Source of the DNA: Galeruca laticollis
Taxonomy: Eukaryota; Arthropoda; Insecta; Coleoptera; Chrysomelidae
Reading direction: 5' to 3'
Length of the DNA stretch: 64,000 bases
NCBI GenBank assembly: GCA_963921935.1
Contig: OY998179.1
Location: forward strand, 49,024,222-49,088,221
Shown here one piece after another: positions 54,735-63,662 of this stretch. How positions within the stretch are numbered: the first letter of the stretch is position 1; each line of letters opens with the position of its first letter. A model generated the notes under the pieces. The model saw nothing but the letters and a program-made list of their open reading frames with translations, was not told where the DNA came from and searched no databases. The translations under genes were made by a program, and so were the position numbers.

Positions 54735-54977
54735 ATGGATATTAGACAGCTGTATGCAAAAACAATTACAATTTATTTGTTTAAAAACAAGCATTATTTT
54801 CAAAACATATTACATCTTTACCAAACAAGGGCAATTTATTCGGATAATTTGACGATTCGTAGACCTCAGAAAGAAGTTGGAAAAAGAAGCTTCGCTTACC
54901 TTGCACCTCGCATATATAATAAAATTCCTGAAAATATTCGATGCATAAGAAATAGAATCAGATTAAAAAAGAAATAA
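54735..54977 (+). pseudogene. LINE ORF2 C-terminal end
   Basis: TRAIYSDNLTIRRPQKEVGK with SFAYLAPRIYNKIPENIR is the terminal TR...L..P......G.RSF...AP..YN.LP...R motif. It is separated from the RT frame only by the TAA at 54729-54731 and lies in the same reading frame, so a single stop divides them. Confidence 0.85.
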
Positions 54978-55209
54978 ATAGATGGATACTTGCATGTGAT
55001 AGAGGCTTCTGTCATAAAATAATTGATCCTGATCTTGTGATCTAATCTTGTTCCATGTCATATGCTAAAGTTGAGTGCTAATTGTGTTATTTTTATAATT
55101 GTCTCTTTTTTGTTAATGAAATTGTGCTTGCCTCCTAATTACGTATTTGTTCCACTTGTATACATGTGTAAGAATGAAAATGTAACCATAGGCAGGTTTC
55201 ACTCTGAAC

Positions 55210-55500
55210 CTATTTGGTAATCATTTTTATTTTGCATAATACTTCATAGATATTTTGTATAAACATATTTGGCAAAATAAAGTTATTATAATCAAAACAA
55301 CATAGTTCTATAAGCAGAATCAAACTCTTATCTGGCGTAACAAAGTATTTTCCAGCAAAAAATGTCCTTTTCAAGCCATCATATTTCTTAGGGTAGCTGT
55401 CAAATTCCTTTTCAATATTTTGTACTTTGTGGTCAGGTGGCCCGATAGTTATAGTAAGGTAACGTATACCGCCGTACATATAAAAGCCTAGTAGCGACAC
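55210..55500 (-). other. Unrecognised minus-strand frame
   Basis: The 96-residue frame has a plausible protein part from PPDHKVQNIEKEFDSYPKKY to its end. Its upstream end overlaps the MITE at 55469, so the ATG used is not native. It could be the remains of an exon or chance; no family is recognised. Confidence 0.2.
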
Positions 55501-55798
55501 TCTTGCGGAAGCTGATATGCGAACCCGCTTTACCCCGCCTATAGAGTAGCAGGTTTCTAGCAGGTGACGTCGGCTTGCTTAGTATACAGGGGCTCGCGGT
55601 AGAGCATACGACACGAAGCTCTGCAGTATACAGTATATATTTCCATCGAAGTAGCACGACAGCAGTCCCTCGTAAATCCGACGGCCATTGAACAACTGCC
55701 CGACTTCTTAGAACATTGTCGGCGAAATTATCCACAAAGACGTCAAAGGGACGAGTCGAGAGTGTCGCTACTATGCTTTTATATGTACGGTGGTACCA
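55469..55798. mobile_element. 330-bp MITE with ~35-bp terminal inverted repeats
   Basis: CCGTACATATAAAAGCCTAG with TAGCGACACTCT at 55472-55503 is repeated inverted at 55762-55796 with one or two changes. No coding capacity. Superfamily undetermined. Confidence 0.75.
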
Positions 55799-55997
55799 CA
55801 GCTCGTATTAATTATATTAGTACCTACTACTACTGCCGATTTTTGGAAGGAGCGTGAAGCCTGTGGTATTAGTTAAAAGATGCCTTGTAATTAGTTTGAA
55901 CGGTAGAATAGAATAGGCGGGCTGCCAACAACAGTGATTAGTATAGATAGCAGAATTAGGAAGCTTTTCTTTCTTAATTTAGTAATTATTGTTACAG

Positions 55998-56176
55998 GTA
56001 ATTTGGTAGATGATTTTGTGTTCGATAGAAATGCTACTGGAGGTCCTACTGCTAGCAGAATCCTTCATTGTCGAAACGCGCCAAGTCCTGGAGCCACAAG
56101 CTCATTAGCAATTGCAAAAATGATCGCCGAACGATGTGAAACGGAATTCAATTTGAAGGAACTCATTCCAAAATAA
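55998..56176 (+). CDS. L2HGDH: L-2-hydroxyglutarate dehydrogenase, terminal exon
   Basis: After acceptor TTACAG the exon reads NLVDDFVFD, ILHCRNAPSPGATSSLAIAK and MIAERCETEF, ending at TAA (56174-56176). This is the conserved C-terminus of the family (LVDDF.F, LH.RNAPSPAATSSL.I...I). The exon finishes a Gly codon split from 51874-52100. AATAAA overlaps the stop region (56172) and further A-rich signals follow. Summing the four exons gives about 361 residues against a usual length near 440-460, so one or more N-terminal exons are missing from the window. Confidence 0.96.
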
Positions 56177-56928
56177 AATATCACAATTCTACTGATGCTG
56201 CTTACAGTTTTTATGCGATTAATGACTACGAACTAAACAGATGTATCTATTTTTATATATTAAAATTAAACCCTTTTGGTTGTTGAGTTTGTATTTGACA
56301 TAGTTTTCATTCTTTATTTTCTGTTTCCAGCTTATAGGACATTAACTATAAAAGTCAAATAAATTTGATATAGGAGACATGCCAAAATTGTATACGAACG
56401 TCCTCTGAATAAGGAAAATTACTCTATAGTAAACAATTCAACCAAAAGACGGTATGGAAAGCTCTGAAAGTCACTAGCTATAATACATATTTTTTTTTGC
56501 CTAGCCCCCTCCCGCCCTCTTGTCTTTTGAACGGTGATACTTAGACTGATGAAATTTGGAGTGTGAAAATGAGCTATTGTAGGCTTCTCTACTAGTGGTA
56601 ACAGATGACGTAATAGGCATCGGTGACGTCACCAGGCAACTGAAACCAATAATATTAAAAAGGACATTATGGCAAGAGACACCTCGCTTGAAATGTGTTT
56701 CGAATACCTATTCAATAATACTATTTTTTTGGATTTACGATGTTTTCGATGGTTAAAATAAATAAACACTAAAATTTGAGTTTTCCTTTTAATTAATAAC
56801 AATTCAAAAGTCCGCTTATGGTTAATTGTTAAAAAAGTTGAAGTTTTTTAATTGATGTTTTTGCATGCGATACTATCTTGAATTTTTAGTTCAATTATTG
56901 TTTAACGAGACGTACCTACATAAACAAA

Positions 56929-57265
56929 ATGGTACGTGCTCTAGCTGACAAAGTAACAGCTATCTTAATTATTGGTGAAAATGGAAATAATTTTCATGCG
57001 GCAGAACGCATTTTTAACGAGAGATACCCCGATCGCCCTATATCGAGGACTTATTTGAGGAAGCTTTTTCATAAGTTTCAACAAACAGGTAGTGTTCATG
57101 ATGCCAAGCGACCGGGTCGACCAAATATCGGTTTTGATAAACAAATTAATATAGTTGCAGAAATTGTATAGTAAACCCTCTTTTTTCGACAGCCCAAGTG
57201 GCGTCTACCCGTGGAGTCAGTCATAGTACGGTACACAGGGTGTTGACTAAAAACAAATTTTATCC
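56929..57265 (+). pseudogene. Tc1/mariner-like transposase N-terminal half
   Basis: Residues 1-80 (56929-57171) carry a helix-turn-helix domain with NNFHAAERIFNERYPDRPIS and FQQTGSVHDAKRPGRPNI. After a stop near 57171 the sequence resumes in another frame with STRGVSHSTVHRVLTKNKFY and runs into the Gypsy LTR at 57270. The remaining transposase starts directly after the Gypsy element, in register. Confidence 0.85.
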
Positions 57266-57269
57266 ATAC

Positions 57270-57732
57270 TGTTACGAAATCGCACACTGGTGTGGTACCA
57301 GAACACGACTCAGTCTAAGCTATGTATGAAAGTTAAAATTTTGGCGAATGCGCAGGGATTTCTCTGAACTGTTTACCATTATTTTTTCTGACTATTCTTA
57401 TCTAGACATTTCCAGTAAGGTCCATTGTTTTTGTGACCAGTCTTATCTAGACAATTCCAGGGAGGTGATTGTTTTTATGTGAGCCGCAATCTAGAATTAT
57501 CCAGAAAAAAGAGCACTTTATATATAAGAGAGGCTACCTAACCAAGGAGTCAGTTTATAATTTGATATCGTGATATAAACAGTGAACAAGTAATTAAGTC
57601 TAAGTAAATAAACAGTAGTGAAGTGTTTATATAAATTAGTGTAAGGGAATATAGTGAATAAATAAATTAAGTGAGTGTCTATGAATTTATCCCACCCGTC
57701 GTAATAAAAACGTTTATATAAATAAGAAAACA
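57270..57732 (+). repeat. 5' LTR of Gypsy element
   Basis: Begins TGTTACGAAATCGC and is taken to end at AAGAAAACA (57732), just before TTGGTATCAGG, a common start of internal sequence in insect Gypsy elements. There is no second LTR to confirm the end. Confidence 0.7.
57519..57554 (+). promoter_or_regulatory. LTR core promoter: TATA box and TCAGT initiator
   Basis: TATATATAA at 57519-57527 and TCAGT at 57550-57554, with the initiator A about 33 bases from the first T. This is the standard arthropod TATA/Inr layout and marks the likely start of the element transcript. Confidence 0.7.
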
Positions 57733-57776
57733 TTGGTATCAGGTGTGGGGTAATATAAATAAATAGCTACGTAAAA

Positions 57777-59047
57777 ATGGCCAAGAGACTAAGTGACCTG
57801 AAAGTGACAGAGCAAAAGGCAGAATTGGAAAATCGTGAGTTGGAAACGTCGGGTAAGAGAAGTGAATTAGTAGAAAGAATTAAAGTGGCACTGGAAAATG
57901 ACGGCTTTGATCCAGAAACATTTTCATTCAATGACGAGGCTTCCACCTTAATCTCGTCAATTTCTGCCATGGAGGGGAAGATTTCAACGAATGTGAAAAA
58001 CGATATTTCTGCTATAAAGAACGATTTTTCTGATATGAAGAACAAAATTTCTGCTAACATGGACAAGATTTCTGCCGATATCTTATTAATGAAAAATGAC
58101 TTTGTTGCTAACGTTGAAAATAAAATTTCGTCTCTAAAACCGGATATTGAGGATAAGATGGCAACGATGAACGAAAAAATAAAATCAGACATTGAAAATG
58201 AGATGACAACAATAGACGGGAAAATCAAGGAGCTGGAAGAAATATGGCAGATTTAAGGACACAGGGCACGCCAGCTAAAGAAAAGAAGATTGAACATATA
58301 AAACCCTGCAAGCCAGAAATAAACTCCAGGATAGAGGATATTGGCAGAATTACCCGAGTCAAAGCCCCAACGTTCGATGAAATGATGTCGTGGACCAATT
58401 ATGTAAAATAGTTTGAAGCAGCCGCTAGAGTGAATTATTGGTTCGATAGGGAGAAGGCAGTGAACTTAACCATCGCGCTTCGGGAAGATGCCTTAGATGT
58501 ACTTCAGACGATACCACTTGAAGAGACGGATGACTTCGAGCAGTTAAAGAAAAAGTTGGACATGCGATATGGTCACGAATATTTAGAACATTTGTACCAA
58601 TCCCAGCTGAAGATCTGAAGACACAAACGTGACGAAGCCCTTCAAGAGTATGAAGTGGATATTGCCCAACTAGTTCGATTCGCTTATCCATCAGCACCAG
58701 AGAACATGACAGAATGTCTGGGAAACCAGGCCTTTATTGATGGCTTACGTGCAGATATGCAGAGGACGCTTCGTTTAGCCCATCCCAAAACATTAGTTGA
58801 CGCATTGACAGATGCTCTTGAATATAATGCAGCAACGAAGGCTTTGGGTTATTACAAAGTTAGAACTATCCAAGAAGAAGGCGACGAGAACAGCTTTGAC
58901 CAGATAGTCAGCTTGATAAAAAGTATGATGGACAAAAAACCGAGAAAGATCAGACGCGGGAATTGTGGTGAGCTGGGACATGTACGCAGTTCGTGTAAAC
59001 GCCCCAGGACTCTTGCAAACCAAGAACCCCAGACAAAGGAAAACTAG
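57777..59047 (+). pseudogene. Gypsy Gag with N-terminal SAP-like domain, broken
   Basis: First frame 57777-58256 (159 residues) starts MAKRLSDLKVTEQKAELENR and continues GKRSELVERIKVAL, a SAP-like helix pair (a DNA-binding fold). A long heptad-like coiled coil follows (ISANMDKISADILLMKNDF). After a stop, capsid-like codons run through 58430-58618 and 58655-59047 (VALYEDALDVLQTIP-type; QLVRFAYPSAPENM; FIDGLRADMQRTLRLAHPKT). The terminal zinc knuckle NCGELGHVRSSC lacks its first Cys, which is Arg (CGC, one change from TGC). Confidence 0.85.
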
Positions 59048-59139
59048 AATGGGTCGGCTACGAGGGGGCAGCACCGACCCATGATAGCTCCAAAGACCCT
59101 CTCATACTGATAGCTTTTCTCAGATGTCGCAATGATAGT

Positions 59140-59484
59140 GTGTATGTAGATGGCGAAGTGAATGGAAAGAGATATACTCTGCTGGTAGACACTGGAGCAA
59201 CTAGAACCATTATACGACCAGAGATAATAAACTCCAAGAAGAAGCTTTTATCAACGAGACTGCGACTGCGGACTGCCACAGGTGAGGTTGCCAACGTTCA
59301 TAGGGAGACACAAATTAAATTGGGAATTGGCGCAGAAAAGTTCACGCATACGGTAATCGTAGCTGGCATTAAAAAAGACGTGATTCTGGGAATGGCCGTA
59401 ATTAATCTACATGGTTTCCTATTGGACTTTAGAAACAGAACCATAAAAGTGGGTTCCGAGGAGGTATTCCTTCATCCATATTAA
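59140..59484 (+). pseudogene. Gypsy aspartic protease
   Basis: YTLLVDTGATRTIIRPEII has the DTGA active site. DVILGMAVINLHGFLLDF near the end is the conserved ILG motif. The 114-residue frame is about the right size for the domain. It lies between the gag remnant and a linker with several stops (59484-59860). Confidence 0.9.
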
Positions 59485-60104
59485 GGCAACGCGGTGTTGG
59501 CAGCTGTACAGGAAGATACCGTTCTACCGCACGAAGCGAAACCATGATAGTAGCACGGCTACAGGGAATGATGGAGGAAGGTACATCGGTTATGTTGTAG
59601 CCAAGGAACCACGACGAAGAGGTTGACAAATGAGTACTAATTGGAAAAGGATTGGTTACGTCGGCTAAAGCGATCCCAGTGCGTGTGATAAACGTAAACG
59701 ATTACCCAGTTACCATCAAGAAGGAAACCTGGATTGGATCCTGCGTACCAGTGACATCTATAGTTCATCAAACAACGACCACTGACATTTTTAATACCAG
59801 ATTCGTACAGATGTTATCAGTAGCTGGTCAATCGTTGAATCAAGCTAAAAAAAGAGAATGAGAGAATTTCTCTTGCAGTATCGTATCGAGATCTATTCGT
59901 ACCAAAAGGAGGAAAGACTGGTAGAACATCAGCCGTCAAACATAAAATCGATACTGATGATGCCAAGCCAATTACGAAATCAGCTCGAAGACTACAACGA
60001 GCGAGGAAGCTGAAAGAATAATTCGAGAGATGGCAGAAGAAAAGTAATGGAACCATCTACTAGTCCATGGGTGTCTCTAGTAGTGCTCGTCAAAAAAAGG
60101 ATGG

Positions 60105-60690
60105 ATGGATGGATGCGGAAAATATGAAAACATATATCAATAAAAATTTTATCTTGTGTATAGCACAGGAAGAATGGAAAATGAGCTCATCTGTTGATCC
60201 TCTACTGCTTCCTTGGGGCCCCAGATGCTCCGATGTGCTACGTTCACTAAGATTACAAGCAATTTTGAGTTTCTTTACAAAACAAAGGTAAAAACAATGA
60301 ATTCGCACTATTTGTAACTTTCGATGCGAACACGACGAATATTTACCGGCAAGTCATTTTTGTTCATTAATTGCTTCCGCTTTTTACGGGAGATTTCAGG
60401 TTTTCGCTCTGTCCTTTTCTATCTGTGCATTTAATAGTGAGGAATAATTCATTAAAATGGCCATAGGCGCGTTAAATTTAGATTTATTTCTAAATTTTAA
60501 TTACACAAAAAAAAGAAATAAAAAATATGTTCCTATTAGGGAAAAGGTTATAGGCAGCGTTGAATTCCTAACAAGTATAAAACTATGATTAGATCCACAA
60601 ATTTCTGAACACTGACCAAAAAATGGACCTGAACGATTAATTGAAATTCTTGTTTGATTTAATCGTCCTGGGGTTACCTCAACTTTAACT
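60105..60690. mobile_element. Composite insertion in the Gypsy RT, including a mitochondrial piece
   Basis: RT codons are intact up to VKKRMDG-like sequence at about 60100 and resume with RFCIDYCQLN at about 60690. Between them lie: codons resembling a pogo-like transposase (GWMDAENMKTYINK, 60106-60150), about 200 bases of unknown origin, and a COX2-like block on the minus strand (60579-60695). How these parts came together is not clear. Confidence 0.7.
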
Positions 60691-60695
60691 CCGAG
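60579..60695 (-). pseudogene. COX2: Nuclear mitochondrial fragment: cytochrome c oxidase subunit II
   Basis: The minus strand encodes LGVKVEVTPGRLNQTRI and then GPFFGQCSEICGSNHSF. This is the copper-binding region of mitochondrial COX2 (the CSEIC cysteines and H of NHSF ligate CuA). After NHSF the similarity ends. About 115 bp is preserved. No UGA-Trp codon occurs in the piece, so it does not show the genetic code of its source. It was pasted into a retrotransposon, probably during break repair. Confidence 0.9.
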
Positions 60696-61492
60696 ATTCT
60701 GCATAGACTATTGCCAGCTAAACAACGTGACTAAGAAAGACAGCTATCCTCTGCCTCGAATCGACGATACACTAGATACTTTGGTCGGCAGCAAACTGTT
60801 TTCCACATTGGACCTGAAATCTGGTTATTGGCAAGTTGAAATGGAGCCAGAAGACAAATAGGAGACTGTTTTTACCACCGGATCTGGATTATGGCAATTC
60901 AACGCAATGCCATTCGGGCTCTGTAATGCGCCCGCGACATTTGAAAGTATCATGGGAAACGTCTTGAGAGGGCTATCTTGGAAGACATGCCTGGTCTATT
61001 TGCACGACATCGTAGTACTGGGGAAGACATTTGACGAACACCTGAAGAATTTGGAAGATGTATTCAAACGACTCCAAACTGCCCAGCTCATGTTAAACCC
61101 GAAGAAATGTCAGCTATTCTGAAATCGAGGGAACTATCTAGGTCATATAGTGAGCAATCAATGAAGGAGTGACGATGGATCCAGAGAAAATTGCTTCTAT
61201 TCAGCAATGGCCGCAACCAACCGACAAACACCAAATTAGGAGCTTTCTTGGACTTTGTACATTCTATAGAAGATTTATCAGGAAGTTTGGAGATATTGCC
61301 AAGCCCCTAACTCGACTCACAGAAGAAACAAGAGCTTTCCAATGGGACGAAGACTGTCAAACAGCTTTTGAAACCTTGAAGAGACATTTAACCAAGGCGC
61401 CGATGTTAGGATATCCATTACCAGAGGGAGACTTTATTCTTGACACTGACGCAAGTAACGTAGGAATTGCAGGAGAGCTCTCACCGATCTAA
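60691..61492 (+). pseudogene. Gypsy reverse transcriptase (split and mutated)
   Basis: RFCIDYCQLNNVTKKDSYPL, LPRIDDTLDTLVGSKLFS, TLDLKSGYWQVEMEPEDK followed by a stop, then NAMPFGLCNAPATFESIM and CLVYLHDIVVLGK. The catalytic YLDD box reads YLHD, losing an essential Asp. A frame break at about 61122 leads to the connection domain (FLGLCTFYRRFIRKFGDIAK; DTDASNVGIAGEL begins RNase H). Inactive. Confidence 0.92.
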
Positions 61493-62152
61493 TGAGGGCA
61501 CAAAGAGTGCTGGGATATTTCAGTAAAGTCCTCTCCAAACCAGAACGAAACTACTGCGTCACAAAAACAGAACTTTTGGCGGTAGTGAAGTGAGTGGAAC
61601 ACTTTTAATAGTATCTCTATAATAGGAAGTGGTTGATGCTGTTGAAGAATCCCGAGGGGTAGATTGCTAGATGGATTGAACGACTTTCAGAGTACGATTT
61701 CAACTTCGAACATCGAGCTGGTGTAAGTCACCGAAGTGTCGACTCCCTGTCCAGACGGCCGTGCCCAACAGACTGTTCCCACTGTAACAAAGCAGAATCT
61801 AGGGAAGCTGCAGTTTCAAGAACTACAGTAGTCAATGAAGAAGATTCGGCAATGGAAGGAAGAAAATTGGCGACCTACATGGCAAGAAGTGTCAAGATTT
61901 TCACCGACACTAAAGGTGGCTCAGTCGTGGAAGAAGGGGTGTTGAAAAGAATTCTTGAGAACGATGATGGTTCCGAGATGAGAAGACATATAGTGATCTC
62001 GAGAACGAGAGTAGCCGAGGTACTGAGAAAGTTACACGACAGTCCATCGGGAGGTCATGTGGGAGTGAAGAAACCCCTTCAGCGAGTCCGTGAAAGGTTT
62101 TATTGGATGGATAGCTCCGACGATGTGAAGGACTGGTGTAAGAAATGTACAT
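61493..62152 (+). pseudogene. Gypsy RNase H remainder and integrase zinc finger
   Basis: RNase H is readable with stops to WIERLSEYDFNFEHRAGVSH and SVDSLSRRPCP at about 61760. The frame from 61852 leads to LRKLHDSPSGGHVGVKKPLQ then FYWMDSSDDVKDWCKKC, the H2C2 finger. The element breaks off right after this finger and mariner-like codons follow. Confidence 0.88.
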
Positions 62153-62160
62153 TACAATAC

Positions 62161-62660
62161 AATATAAAAATGGTGCATCAACTTTCAGATGACGACCCCG
62201 ACCGAAGGCTGCAATTCTGTGGAAATATGTCCACTAAAATTCTCCAACAGCCAGACTATGTAAGGACAATTTGTTTTAGTGACGAAAGTATTTTCTTCTT
62301 TAATGGAAAAGTTAATATTCAAAATGTGTGGTATTTAGGTGACATAAATCCTCACATGTTGCGCGAAAAACATACAAAGATCGGATTAAAAGTAAATGTT
62401 CCAACAAGATGGTGCTCCTGCACACTATAACTTTGCAGTAAGATCTAGATGAGGAATATCCTCATAGATGGATTGGACGACGCGGTTCAGTAGAATGGCC
62501 AGCTCGGTCACCGGACCTAATACCTTTAGATTTTTGTCAGGGGGGATACTTTAAATCTAAAATTTACGCTACAGCTCCTGAGAATATTCACGTTTTAAAA
62601 CAACGAATTGTTGAAGAATGTAGGACGTATGGCAATTTCCCCTGACACATTTTATCGAGT
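62161..62660 (+). pseudogene. Tc1/mariner-like transposase C-terminal half
   Basis: The frame continues with IKMVHQLSDDDPDRRLQFC, then YVRTICFSDESIFFFNG (first catalytic Asp) and NPHMLREKHTKIGLKVNV. A deletion then joins to FQQDGAPAHYNFAVRS in another frame (second Asp), and SPDLIPLDFCQGGYFKSKIY holds the third acidic position. About 40-50 residues before QQDGAPAH are lost. Confidence 0.88.
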
Positions 62661-63050
62661 TTGACAAGAGATTAATAATTGAATGTTTTACTGCCAGAAA
62701 GTAGACATTTTGAACATGTTATAAGAACTCGTTCTTAAATATTTATTACTTAAAAGCGAAACTCAAATTTTAGTGTTTATTTATGTTAACGATCCAAAAC
62801 ATCGTAAATCCAAAAAAAAATTAGTAATATTGAATAGGTACTCTAAATACCTTTCAAAAAAGGTGTCACTTGCCGTAAGGTCCCATTTAATATTATTGGT
62901 GTCAATTGCCTGGTGACGTCACCAATGCCTATTACGTCACCTGTTACCACTAGTAGAGAAGCTTGCAATGGTTCATATTCACGCTAAAAATTTCATCAGT
63001 CTAAATATCAACTATGAACGTTCAAAATAAAAGAGGGGGAAGGGGATTTT

Positions 63051-63662
63051 TGAGAAGCACTGTTTAAAACTAGTAATATTTTACATATTTGGAGAGCACT
63101 TTGTACGCGAATTAAAAATCTTACCATAGGATGAGATTAGCATTTGTTTTTAAATTATTATTTATACTGTTATTTGGTGTCACATCATACATATTCTTTG
63201 TTTATGGTTGGAAACTTTTCTATACTACAAAAGTTTATTATGCTCAAATTTGATATGTACTTTTGAATAATAGAAAAACTAGAGGTGGACTAGAATAGCT
63301 CTAGACATATAAATATTCAATGCGCAGTAGTTTGTACATGTTTGATGCACAAGAATTATTGCGTTTGATGCATATTCAACTCCACAAGGTATTGCTGTTT
63401 AAATTTCATTACAAGATCATAAACAGGGTAAGTTTCAAAGATATAAATAAGTATTTATATGAATAATAAACTTAGTAGAGATAAATTAATACCTACTTAT
63501 AATAGTTTAATGAGTGTTCTTATAAACTAAATTAGGTAGAGTAGAAAATAAATTTAAATGATGATTATTGAATAGCAATAAAATAAATATTGCAAAATTT
63601 TTATATATAGATACGTTTATTCAAATGAAAAATAATATGTTTGCACCTATACATTATAAATA
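63051..63662. other. No gene seen
   Basis: AT-rich spacer; the last ~60 bases may be the 3' untranslated region of the minus-strand coding region that follows. Confidence 0.4.

Larger units (their letters stand above)
52320..54990 (+). mobile_element. Nearly complete Jockey/CR1-like LINE in L2HGDH intron
   Basis: Successive frames encode endonuclease (52320-53077) and RT (53094-54731) with a C-terminal domain (54735-54977). It lacks ORF1 and the first part of the endonuclease, so it is 5'-truncated. Only a few breaks separate the frames, making it the best-preserved LINE in the window. Confidence 0.9.
52101..55997 (+). other. L2HGDH: L2HGDH intron (3.9 kb)
   Basis: Bounded by GTATAA and TTACAG. 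It contains the nearly complete LINE (52320-54990) and a MITE (55469-55798). The stretch 55001-55440 has a minus-strand frame (55210-55500) of unknown meaning. Confidence 0.9.
57270..62156 (+). mobile_element. Ty3/Gypsy element inserted in the mariner-like transposase, 3' part deleted
   Basis: Left border: ATAC (57266-57269) then TGTTACGAAA. Right border: ATTACA then ATAC (62157-62160), so a 4-bp duplication is likely. Gag, protease, RT, RNase H and the integrase zinc finger are present in order, but the integrase core and nearly all of the 3' LTR are missing. The deletion probably joins integrase codons to the last bases of the LTR. Confidence 0.85.
56491..63050 (+). mobile_element. Tc1/mariner-like element with ~290-bp inverted ends, split by a Gypsy insertion
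   Basis: 56491-56785 and about 62776-63050 are inverted copies at roughly 80% identity by eye (GGTGACGTCACCAGGCAA, TAGTGGTAACAGATGACG, AACACTAAAATTTGAGT). The transposase N-terminus is at 56929-57265 and its C-terminal part at 62161-62660. Removing the Gypsy insert leaves about 1.7 kb. Exact outer limits are uncertain. Confidence 0.85.

Noticed and set aside
57767..58228. 153-residue minus-strand frame
   Set aside because: Antisense shadow of the coiled-coil part of the Gypsy Gag, produced by its repetitive codons.
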